Positions 34,733 to 42,542 of a stretch of 64,000 nucleotides of DNA are shown piece after piece (positions within the stretch are counted from its first letter, which is position 1; each line of letters opens with the position of its first letter). Made by a program: the position numbers and the translations under genes. This DNA is from Polyangiaceae bacterium UTPRO1. GTDB lineage: Bacteria > Desulfobacterota > Binatia > UTPRO1. The stretch lies in the NCBI GenBank assembly GCA_002050235.1, contig MWST01000031.1, positions 23,177-87,176 of the forward strand, in the 5' to 3' direction. The notes beneath the pieces were generated by a model. The model searched no databases, was not told where the DNA came from, and worked only from the letters and a program-made list of their open reading frames with translations.

Positions 34733-34969
34733 TCAATCGAAGGCGCACGCCCCGGGGCCTCGCGGATCCCCGCAGCTGCCGCAGCCGCCGACCGGAGGCG
34801 CCGACATCGCGGCGGAACCTTCCCCGCTGCTGCGGGGGATGGCGACCACGGAGAGCACGCGTTCGAGGTCGGTCGCCCGGCACGCCGGGCAGCTCGGCAC
34901 GTCGGCGCCGAGCACGAGGGTTTCGAAGCCGTGCCGGCACCGCCGGCAGACGTATTCGTAGAGCGGCAT
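34733..34969 (-). CDS. FmdB-type small zinc-ribbon protein
   Basis: A 78-residue protein beginning MPLYEYVC with zinc ligands C8, C11, C27 and C30, the FmdB/CxxC_CXXC_SSSS regulatory-protein family. A glycine/serine-rich tail ends with three more cysteines (CGSCGDPRGPGAC). GGAGGA precedes the ATG at 34969. The family often lies near amidase or carboxylase genes; here it is divergent from the carboxylase beta subunit. Its exact role is unknown. Confidence 0.82.
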   Translation of the reverse strand: MPLYEYVCRRCRHGFETLVLGADVPSCPACRATDLERVLSVVAIPRSSGEGSAAMSAPPVGGCGSCGDPRGPGACAFD

Positions 34970-35225
34970 GCGACGTGTCCTCCGGAGGAGGGACCATGCC
35001 GCGGCGGGTAGCAAAAGGCAACGTCGAGCCGCAGTAGCGACGGCTGCCGGCGGCGGCTGGCGTCCGCTCGGACGGAGCTTCCGACCGGCGTCACATCAGG
35101 CATCGGCGGCGCCTCCGCGCGCGCGCGCGCCGTGCCGACCTGGAGGCGCAGTCCCCGGCCGCCGTCGCTGCGGGCATCGGCGGCCGCTGGCAAGCCCGGA
35201 AGCCTCGGGCTAAGACTCCCCGCCG

Positions 35226-36821
35226 ATGGAAGTCCTGCGCACCAACGTCGACACTCGCTCCGAGACCTATCGCCAGAACCGCGACGGGTTTCTCGAGCAG
35301 ATCAAGTTCCTGAACGAGCAGCTGGCCCTGGTCCGCGAGGGCGGCGGAGCGAAATACGTGAAGCGCCACGTCGAGCGGGGCAAGCTCATGGCCCGCGAAC
35401 GCATCGAGCTGCTCCTCGACCGCGACTCCCCCTTTCTCGAGATCGCGCCGCTCTGCGCTTGGGGCACCGAGTTCGCTCTCGGCGGCAGCGTCATTTCCGG
35501 GATCGGAGTCGTCTCGGGAGTAGAGTGCGTCATCACCGCCAACGAGCCCACCATCAAGGGCGGGTCGATCAATCCGTTCGGTGCTCTGAAGACCGGCCGC
35601 ACGATGGAGATCTGCGCCCAGAACCGGATGCCGATCATCAACCTCACGGAGTCCGGCGGCGCCGACCTGCCGTTCCAGTCGACCATCTTCGTTCCCGGCG
35701 GACGCGGCTTCCGCGAGCTCACTCGCCGCTCACGAGAGCGCATCCCGACCATCTGCCTCGTCTTCGGCTCGTCCACCGCCGGCGGCGCCTACGTCCCCGG
35801 CATGTCCGACTACGTCGTCATGGTGAAGAACGGCGCCAAGGTCTTCCTCGGCGGGCCGCCGCTGGTGAAGATGGCGATCCACGAGGACGTCGACGAGGAG
35901 ACGCTCGGCGGCGCCGACATGCACAGCCGGGTGTCGGGGGTGTCCGACTACCTGGCGCAGGACGAGCGCGATGCCATCCGCCTCGGCCGCGAGATCGTCG
36001 CCCAGCTCAACTGGCGGAAGCTCGGCTGGTCGAAGCGCATTGCCGTCGAAGAGCCGCTCTACGACCCCGACGAGATGCTCGGGATCGCGTCCATAGATGT
36101 CCGCAAGCCCTTCGATGTGAAGGAGATCCTGGCGCGCATCGTCGACGGATCACGCTTCCACGAGTTCAAGCCCACCTACGGCACGACGCTGGTCACCGGC
36201 TACGCCCACATCCACGGCTACCCGGTAGGCATCCTCGCCAACAACGGCATCCTGTTCTCGGAGTCGAGCGAGAAGGGAGCGCAGTTCATCCAGCTCTGCA
36301 ACTCTACCAACACTCCGATCATCTTCTTCCAGAACATCACCGGGTTCATGGTCGGCAGTCGCTACGAGCAGGGCGGTATCATCAAGGACGGCGCCAAGCT
36401 CATCAATGCGGTCTCCAACTCGACCGTGCCGCACCTGACCATGATGATCGGCGCCTCGTACGGCGCCGGCAACTACGGCATGGCCGGCCGCGCCTACGAC
36501 CCGCGCTTCATCTTCAGCTGGCCGAACCACCGCATCGCCGTCATGGGCCCCGAGCAGCTGGCCGGCGTCCTCTCGATCGTCCGCCGCCAGGCCGCCGAGC
36601 GCGCCGGCCAGCCGTTCGACGAACAGGAGGACGCGATGATCCGGCAGATGGTACAGGGCCAGATCGAGAAGGAGAGCTACGCCTTCTTCGCCACCGCTCG
36701 CGTCTGGGACGACGGCATCATCGACCCGCGCGATACCCGCACCGTCCTCGGGATCACGCTCTCCGCCGTTCACAACGGCGTCATCGAGGGTACGAGCGGC
36801 TACGGTGTCTTCCGGATGTGA
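35226..36821 (+). CDS. Acyl-CoA carboxylase beta subunit (carboxyltransferase)
   Basis: A 531-residue carboxyltransferase with both crotonase-like halves: N-terminal [10 protein letters not shown] and [17 protein letters not shown] (oxyanion region for the acyl-CoA), C-terminal [26 protein letters not shown] and [22 protein letters not shown] (carboxybiotin side). The pattern fits the methylcrotonyl-CoA/geranyl-CoA carboxylase group (LiuB/AtuC) more than propionyl-CoA carboxylase. The likely biotin-bearing alpha subunit is encoded 14 kb downstream (50941-52929). The L,D-transpeptidase-like gene follows 9 bp later but is functionally unrelated. Confidence 0.9.
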   Translation: MEVLRTNVDTRSETYRQNRDGFLEQIKFLNEQLALVREGGGAKYVKRHVERGKLMARERIELLLDRDSPFLEIAPLCAWGTEFALGGSVISGIGVVSGVECVITANEPTIKGGSINPFGALKTGRTMEICAQNRMPIINLTESGGADLPFQSTIFVPGGRGFRELTRRSRERIPTICLVFGSSTAGGAYVPGMSDYVVMVKNGAKVFLGGPPLVKMAIHEDVDEETLGGADMHSRVSGVSDYLAQDERDAIRLGREIVAQLNWRKLGWSKRIAVEEPLYDPDEMLGIASIDVRKPFDVKEILARIVDGSRFHEFKPTYGTTLVTGYAHIHGYPVGILANNGILFSESSEKGAQFIQLCNSTNTPIIFFQNITGFMVGSRYEQGGIIKDGAKLINAVSNSTVPHLTMMIGASYGAGNYGMAGRAYDPRFIFSWPNHRIAVMGPEQLAGVLSIVRRQAAERAGQPFDEQEDAMIRQMVQGQIEKESYAFFATARVWDDGIIDPRDTRTVLGITLSAVHNGVIEGTSGYGVFRM

Positions 36822-36830
36822 ATCGAGGCG

Positions 36831-38465
36831 ATGATGCGTCTACGGGTCGTGATCCTGGCTGTCGCAACCGTGCTCGCAAGCACCGTGCTTTCGACCACGG
36901 CCGCGGCGCTAAGCCGCGAACGCTTCGCCAATGCGCAGCCCTATGGCTTCTTCTTCAACGACTACGGACCGAACTTCTACGCCGGCTTTGTACCCCGCGA
37001 GCAGGACCGGCGGCGGATCACGATCCATCTCGGACGGGGCAACCAGCTTCGCGTGCGGATCGTGCTCTCGGATGCGGCGATCGACGCCTACATACCCGAT
37101 CAGGTTGCGCGCCACGCGCTCTACGCCGAGCTCATATCCAGGGGAGTGATCCGCCTGACCACGAACAAGGCGTGGGAGGCCTACGACGAGCGCTTCGCCG
37201 CCGAGGGCTTCGCCGCCCTCGCAGCCAGAAAGGGCGGGGCGTCGCCGGGAGAGTGGCGGGAGCTCAATCTGCGCCTGCTGCAGAAACTGCTCCCCGAGCG
37301 CGTGTACCACATCCGCAGAGACTTCGACCGCCTGCTCGATGACTGGCGGACGCGACTCGCGGCGGGCGGACCGCCGACGACCCTCGAAGCCAAGCTCGAC
37401 GCCGTCAACGATCTGTTCCCGCACCGGATGTCGGTCACCGGGCTCGACGCCGGCGACGATGCGGCGTTGCAGGAGGTGGCGGCGCTGGCGCGCGGCGGCG
37501 ATGCGGCCGCGTTTCGCAGCCGGGCGCAGGCCCTCTTCGAACGGCTGACCGGGGGCATCTATCCGATCATCGACGACAACCTCGACTTCTGGGAGGTGAC
37601 CGCCATCTACGCGGCGGGGACGCACGACACCCTCACCACTTACGCCGGCCACCAGATCCCGGTGATCACGACCCAGGGCGTCTGGCCGCTGATTCCGCGC
37701 CGGCACGGCAAGGGTTTCCTCGGCATGGTCGACTACATCTCGTCGGCCGGCTACTACGGACTGAAACCGATGCTGCCATACGAATACGGCGGCGGCATCG
37801 CCTACAACGCCATCCACAACACCGGCATCAGCAACTGGATCGCCGGTCATCCCCTGCTTCCCCGGGAGTGGAGTCGATTCGCCGGCGGCAGCCGGGACGG
37901 CAAGCCGTATCGCCGCGTCGCGCTCACGAGCCGCGGCCCCGTATCGCACGGGTGCACCCGGCTGAACGACGGCCATCTGGCGGAGCTGCGCGAGATGCTG
38001 CCGTCGACCTCGGAAGGCATGGAAGGCATCCTCAACTATCGCCACGTCTCGCAGTGCTACGACGTCTTCGACCCCAGGGGTGACGGCGACGATCGCGTCA
38101 TGGGAGTGCAGTACTACATCGCGTTCCGCCACACCGATTCCCGGGTGATGGAGCAGATCTGGGCTCAGAACGACCGGCGGAGTTTCTACGAGTGGCTCTA
38201 TGGCCCGGAGATGGTCTTCGGTCCCGTGAACGAGGTCGTCATCAAGGAGGCGTGCGAGGGCAAGTTCGTGGGTCGCAAGGCCTACGCGGGGAAGATCCGC
38301 CGCAACCTCAAGATCTACGAAGCGCCGTACGAGCCCGAGGCCGTGCAGATGTACACGATCGTCGGCGTCGATCCCTACTCGCAGGCGGGCATGGACTTCA
38401 ACCGCGAGCTACGGCGCATCGGCTACGGATACACGATCGACCGCAAGGTCCTGCGGCTCGACTGA
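36831..38465 (+). CDS. Exported L,D-transpeptidase-like protein
   Basis: A 544-residue exported protein with a signal peptide (about 2-25, LASTVLSTTAAA). The YkuD-type active-site motif SHGCTR is at 372-377 with C375 as nucleophile; the preceding histidine is probably that of NAIHNTG, unusually far upstream. Long N- and C-terminal parts (about 270 and 165 residues) flank the catalytic core and have no recognised domain. L,D-transpeptidases crosslink peptidoglycan or attach proteins to it. It is large for the family and may be a lineage-specific form. Confidence 0.75.
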   Translation: MMRLRVVILAVATVLASTVLSTTAAALSRERFANAQPYGFFFNDYGPNFYAGFVPREQDRRRITIHLGRGNQLRVRIVLSDAAIDAYIPDQVARHALYAELISRGVIRLTTNKAWEAYDERFAAEGFAALAARKGGASPGEWRELNLRLLQKLLPERVYHIRRDFDRLLDDWRTRLAAGGPPTTLEAKLDAVNDLFPHRMSVTGLDAGDDAALQEVAALARGGDAAAFRSRAQALFERLTGGIYPIIDDNLDFWEVTAIYAAGTHDTLTTYAGHQIPVITTQGVWPLIPRRHGKGFLGMVDYISSAGYYGLKPMLPYEYGGGIAYNAIHNTGISNWIAGHPLLPREWSRFAGGSRDGKPYRRVALTSRGPVSHGCTRLNDGHLAELREMLPSTSEGMEGILNYRHVSQCYDVFDPRGDGDDRVMGVQYYIAFRHTDSRVMEQIWAQNDRRSFYEWLYGPEMVFGPVNEVVIKEACEGKFVGRKAYAGKIRRNLKIYEAPYEPEAVQMYTIVGVDPYSQAGMDFNRELRRIGYGYTIDRKVLRLD

Positions 38466-38524
38466 GAACGCGGGCGTCGCCGCGCCGGAGCCGGCGGATA
38501 CGGAGGGCGTGGCCGCTCGCCGCG

Positions 38525-39298
38525 TCAGCGGACGATGACGCTCACCAGCAGCAGCGATGGCTCGGCCCTCTTGGCGCCGCTCGAGACCTCGGCGACCGCG
38601 ACCGCGAAGTCGGCGGCGCCGACGGCGGCACCGGGCCTGGTCGCGAAGCGGCAGGCGACGTCGAGCGGCAAAGGGAGCGCTTGCGCGCTGGCTACGAGGA
38701 GCTTCATCTCGCCGCTACCGGGATCGTTCGCGGCTATCAGGGCTCCGGTGCCCGCGCTGCATTCCGGTTCATTCGCCGCGCCGGCGAATGTCCCCGCAGC
38801 CCGGGGGTATCCGATGCGTAAAGTGAAACCCTCGACCGCCGTCCGGGCACTGACCCGGAAGACCACGACGACGCTGCCGCTGCGCGGTGCCGTACCCGCG
38901 GCCGTCGCGGGTGCATCGCTGCCGTCTGAGGGCGCGTCGGTCGCGGCGCCGCTTCGCGGTGCGACGAAGGCGGGCGGCGCGGCGCGCTCCGGCGTCCGGA
39001 ACGCGCGCGGCAGCGCGTGCTCGGCAGTCGCCGGCGGAGCCTCGATGAGAGATCCGGGCGGAGCGATCGCAGCTTCGGGTGCCGCGTCCGACACGTGCGC
39101 GGGAATGGCAAGGGTCGGACCGGGACTCGGCCCCTGGGGGCTCGGCGTTACGATCGCCGTGGAGCTTCCGGCGATGGTGGCCGAAGGCCGTGCGCTCGTA
39201 GGTGTCGGGGTCGGACCGTCGAACGGGGATGCCGTAGCGCTGGATACCCACAGGGCGCAGAGAATGCCGAGCACCGCGATGCGAAGGCGCGCAGTCAT
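38525..39298 (-). CDS. Exported protein with Pro/Thr/Ala linker and cohesin-like domain
   Basis: A 257-residue protein. Residues 1-24 are a signal peptide (LRIAVLGILCALWVSSATAS). Residues 25-140 are a low-complexity Pro/Thr/Ser/Ala linker. The C-terminal 115 residues, starting VVVVFRVSARTAVEGFTLRI, are beta-rich with two cysteines and resemble a cohesin-type sandwich, though the match is judged only by eye. A frame of the same length is open on the other strand, but it lacks a signal peptide and any domain. The dockerin-repeat protein at 33 kb is a possible partner. Confidence 0.55.
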   Translation of the reverse strand: MTARLRIAVLGILCALWVSSATASPFDGPTPTPTSARPSATIAGSSTAIVTPSPQGPSPGPTLAIPAHVSDAAPEAAIAPPGSLIEAPPATAEHALPRAFRTPERAAPPAFVAPRSGAATDAPSDGSDAPATAAGTAPRSGSVVVVFRVSARTAVEGFTLRIGYPRAAGTFAGAANEPECSAGTGALIAANDPGSGEMKLLVASAQALPLPLDVACRFATRPGAAVGAADFAVAVAEVSSGAKRAEPSLLLVSVIVR

Positions 39299-39451
39299 GA
39301 TGTCTTGAAGTGTCGACGGCGTGTCGCTGTCCGTCAAGCGGCGTTGCAGCAGCAGCGGCGGCGACGGTCAGCGGCGACAGCGGTTGCGGCTGCCGGAGAG
39401 TCCCCGCCGGTGGGACTGGCGCCTCCGCTTCGGCTATAGATCCGGGAGCGC

Positions 39452-40468
39452 ATGGCAGGGCGGACGGGACGGAGGAGCCGGCGCGGACGCCGGCGCGCGC
39501 CGGGGGCGATGTGGCGGCGTTGGATGCGGCTCGGGCTCGAGATCGCGGCGCTCGGCGGAGTCGCCCTCGTCGGCGCCGTCGCGGCGCTCGGGCGGGGCGC
39601 GGACCGCTTCGCCGGCATCGGGCTCTGGGCGAACCTGCTGCCGTTCGCTGCGGTCGCCGTGGGCTTCGGGCTCGCGCTGGCTGGCGCCTTGCGGGCGTGG
39701 CTCGGCGCCCGCACGTGGCTCGCGGCGCAGGCGGCCGTAGCACCGATGCTGGCCGCCGTCGGACTCGCCTGCGGAGCTATATGGTGGGCGACGCAGCCGC
39801 CATTCCAACGCGATCTGCTCCGCCTCCGGGCGACCGTCGGCGGGACCGCGGAAGCCGAGCGCCTGGCGATCGCACATCAGGTTTTCGCCGCCTACCGCCG
39901 CGCCGACCGCCGCGCCCTGGCGCGCCTGCTCGAGCGCGCGCGCGCCTACGAGCCGATCGTGCACGAAGCCGCGGCGGCATTCGGCATCGACCCCGAGGTG
40001 CTGATGGGAGTCGGCGCAACCGAGTCGTCGTTCCTGCCGCGGACGAGCGCCGACGGCGGCCGCGGACTCTTTCAGATCACGGCGCCGCCCGCGGAGGCAG
40101 TGGCAGCGGTACGGCGGCGGCTCGGAGTCGCCACCCCGGATCCCGAGGAGCCGCGACAGAATGCCTGGCTCGCCGCCGCCACGCTGGAGCGCTACCTCGC
40201 CGACATGCGCGGCGATCTCTTCCTCGGGCTTCTGGCCTACAACATCGGACCGCGCAACGGCGGTCTGCGCTCGATCATGGCGCAGTACGGGGCGCGCGAC
40301 TTCGTGACCATCCAGCCCTATCTGCAACTGCTGCCGCGCGACTATCCGGTGCGCGTGCTGGCAGCGGCGCTCGCGTATCGCCTGTCGCGCGTCGAGCGCG
40401 AGCTGCCTGCGTACGAGGCCGGCGACAACGCGATCCGTATCCAGCGCCTCGGGGTTCCGGGGCTCTGA
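39452..40468 (+). CDS. Membrane-anchored lytic transglycosylase (SLT domain)
   Basis: A 338-residue protein with a basic N-terminus, three predicted membrane helices (about 27-47, 60-82 and 90-112) and a C-terminal SLT domain. E191 in GATESSFLP is the catalytic acid; GGRGLFQIT and AYNIGPRNGG are the matching family motifs. It cleaves peptidoglycan glycan strands, acting on the outer face of the membrane. It is encoded 1 kb from the L,D-transpeptidase-like gene, making a small wall-remodelling neighbourhood. Confidence 0.85.
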   Translation: MAGRTGRRSRRGRRRAPGAMWRRWMRLGLEIAALGGVALVGAVAALGRGADRFAGIGLWANLLPFAAVAVGFGLALAGALRAWLGARTWLAAQAAVAPMLAAVGLACGAIWWATQPPFQRDLLRLRATVGGTAEAERLAIAHQVFAAYRRADRRALARLLERARAYEPIVHEAAAAFGIDPEVLMGVGATESSFLPRTSADGGRGLFQITAPPAEAVAAVRRRLGVATPDPEEPRQNAWLAAATLERYLADMRGDLFLGLLAYNIGPRNGGLRSIMAQYGARDFVTIQPYLQLLPRDYPVRVLAAALAYRLSRVERELPAYEAGDNAIRIQRLGVPGL

Positions 40469-40492
40469 GCCCTGGATCTTCCTCTTGTCCGA

Positions 40493-40550
40493 ATAGGGGG
40501 CCTCTATAGAATCGTCATCCGCCCCCCACTTCTCGACGGAGGTCTCCCCG
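40493..40550 (+). promoter_or_regulatory. Promoter and ribosome site region of the DUF4360 gene
   Basis: A -10-like TATAGAAT at about 40505-40512 lies 39 bp before the ATG, with TTGTCC 14 bp further upstream as a poor -35. GGAGGT precedes the ATG at good spacing. Confidence 0.35.
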
Positions 40551-41972
40551 ATGCTGATTCCCTCGCGCTTGGCCGTTTTCGCCATGGCCGTTACCTGCGT
40601 CTTTGCTGCCGGCGCATTCGCTCCGCCGCGGGCGGCTGCTACGTGCGGCGACGGCGTCCTCGAGCCCGGCGAGGCCTGCGACGACGGAAATCGCGACGAC
40701 GGCGATTGCTGCTCGTCGACCTGCCTCTGGGAAGCAGCGGGGAGTCCGTGCGTGGACGACGGCGAACCCTGTACCCGCGACGTCTGCAACGGCACCGGCA
40801 CGTGCCTGCACGACGCGTCGCCGCTCACCGCGTGCCTGGTCGCTCCCAAGGGAAAGCTGCAGATCGCGAACGGCGTCGACGAAGCGAAGGACAAGCTGAT
40901 CTTGCAGATGCTGAATGCGCCCGGGCTCGCTCCCGCCGGCTTCGGCGACCCGACCACGACCGATCCCTACCGACTGTGCATTTTCGGTCCCGATCGACTG
41001 TTGCTCTCAGCCGAGATCGCGCCTGACGGCGCCTGTGACGGCAAGCCGTGCTGGACGGCGACCGCGAACGGGTACGCCTACAAGAACAAGACCGGCGCCG
41101 GCGACGGACTGACGCTGCTCGCCCTCAAGGCGAGCGCCAAGCCGAAAACCAAGATCAACGCCGTGGGTAAGGGTGCGAGCCTCGCCCGGGCGCCGCTCCC
41201 GCTGCCGATGCCGGTGATGGCGCAGATCGTGAACGGCGTTACCGGCCAGTGCTTCGAGACCTACTTCCTGGAGCCGGCGGCAGTGAAGCGGAATACGGCG
41301 ACCACCTTCGATGCTGCGGCCGCTGCGCCCGGCTTCGAGGAGCCCGGCATCGCCAAGGTGATCCGCCAGGACAAGCTCGCCGCCGCCGTGCCGTCACCGA
41401 ACGACGAGAAGCCGTCCGCACCGGGGACGGGACCCGATCCGACGAAGGTCACGGTGCGGGCGGTGACATACGCCGGGAACGGCTGTCCGGAGGGGGCCGT
41501 TACTACCGTTCTGAGTCCCGATCTTTCCGGATTCACGCTGGTCACCGAGGGCTTCACGGCGTCGCGCGGACCCGGCATCGCACTCGCCGAGGCCGTCAAG
41601 ACCTGTCGGATCACGCTCGACCTCATGCTCCCCGGAGGCTGGCAGTACAGCATCGACAAGATCGATTATCGCGGCGCCGTCGCCATCCCGAAGAAAATGA
41701 AGGCGACCCAGGAGGCGACCTATGGCTTCGCGGGCGGCGGAGCTGTCTCGGCCGACACGACCTTCGTCGGACCGGTCGACAAGGCCTACCGCCTGCGCGA
41801 CACGCTGCCGTTCAGCAGCGTCGTCTGGTCGTCGTGCGAGGAGGTCCGGCCGCTGACGATCACGACCGAGCTCCGACTCAAGGGCGGCACGGAAGCCGGG
41901 CAGATCAGCTCCGATACGATCGACGGCGGCCTCGGATTCGTGCTCGGGTTGCGTTGGCGAGAGTGTCCCTGA
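40551..41972 (+). CDS. Exported protein: DUF4215 unit, GKPCW domain and DUF4360 domain
   Basis: A 473-residue exported protein. The signal peptide is at 1-30. A DUF4215 unit (CGDGVLEPGEACDDGN) follows at 32-60. Residues about 96-245 form an unnamed domain centred on GACDGKPCWTAT and YKNK, which recurs at the C-terminus of the protein encoded at 48193-50682. The C-terminal 165 residues start GNGCPEGAVTTVLSPD and include CRITLDLMLPGGWQYSIDKIDYRG, the signature of DUF4360, a fungal and bacterial secreted domain of unknown function. No catalytic residues can be named. Confidence 0.82.
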   Translation: MLIPSRLAVFAMAVTCVFAAGAFAPPRAAATCGDGVLEPGEACDDGNRDDGDCCSSTCLWEAAGSPCVDDGEPCTRDVCNGTGTCLHDASPLTACLVAPKGKLQIANGVDEAKDKLILQMLNAPGLAPAGFGDPTTTDPYRLCIFGPDRLLLSAEIAPDGACDGKPCWTATANGYAYKNKTGAGDGLTLLALKASAKPKTKINAVGKGASLARAPLPLPMPVMAQIVNGVTGQCFETYFLEPAAVKRNTATTFDAAAAAPGFEEPGIAKVIRQDKLAAAVPSPNDEKPSAPGTGPDPTKVTVRAVTYAGNGCPEGAVTTVLSPDLSGFTLVTEGFTASRGPGIALAEAVKTCRITLDLMLPGGWQYSIDKIDYRGAVAIPKKMKATQEATYGFAGGGAVSADTTFVGPVDKAYRLRDTLPFSSVVWSSCEEVRPLTITTELRLKGGTEAGQISSDTIDGGLGFVLGLRWRECP

Positions 41973-42003
41973 GCGCTGCCTGGCGCCGCTGCCCGGCTGC
42001 GGG

Positions 42004-42357
42004 TCACGCCTCGAACTGGACCGTGATGCCCCACTCGGTCGCGAGCCAGCCGAGCAGGGAAGACTCGTGGCGGTCGACGCCGTCGGGCAGGGCGGCGGCG
42101 AGGACGACGCCGTAGATGAGCTCTCGGGCTTCGCGCCGGGTGAGCGTCCGCAAGAAGCTCTTCAGGGCCGCCTCGTCCGCGAAGCGCGCATCGGCCTCGT
42201 TGGCGAGGGTGCGGTAGGCGTTGTCACCGAAAGCAGCGGCGATCCGGCTGATGTGCGAGACCTCGTCGTCCGAGACCTGGGTGTCGCTGCCGACCACCGC
42301 CTCGATCAATGCTACCAGCGCCACTCGTTCGTCGTGGGCGAGATCGCTGAGCTCCAT
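42004..42357 (-). CDS. Small TerB-like helical protein
   Basis: A 117-residue, all-helical acidic protein starting at ATG 42357 after GGGAG. The HDERVALVALIEAVVGSDTQVSDDEVSHI segment resembles the TerB/TerB-like fold, in which acidic residues bind metal. It lies 185 bp downstream of the large TULIP-like gene on the same strand. The fold assignment is by eye. Confidence 0.55.
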   Translation of the reverse strand: MELSDLAHDERVALVALIEAVVGSDTQVSDDEVSHISRIAAAFGDNAYRTLANEADARFADEAALKSFLRTLTRREARELIYGVVLAAALPDGVDRHESSLLGWLATEWGITVQFEA

Positions 42358-42542
42358 AATTCGTAACTCCCGGTAGTAGGGCGCCCCGAGCTCGCTGCCG
42401 TCGAGGTCGCGGAAATCGGAGGTCTCGGAGGGGAGACCGCCGTCACGCCGGCAGCTTGGCGCGAGAGCCTGCGGTTGTCCAGCAGGTGCGGGAAGAGAAC
42501 GACCGGCGGGCCCGCTCGAGCGCCGCCGGCCGCTTCTATGGA

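Noticed and set aside
38535..39308. 257-codon plus-strand frame opposite the cohesin-like gene
   Set aside because: Low-complexity Ala/Gly/Arg composition. The minus strand has a clear signal peptide and linker-domain layout.
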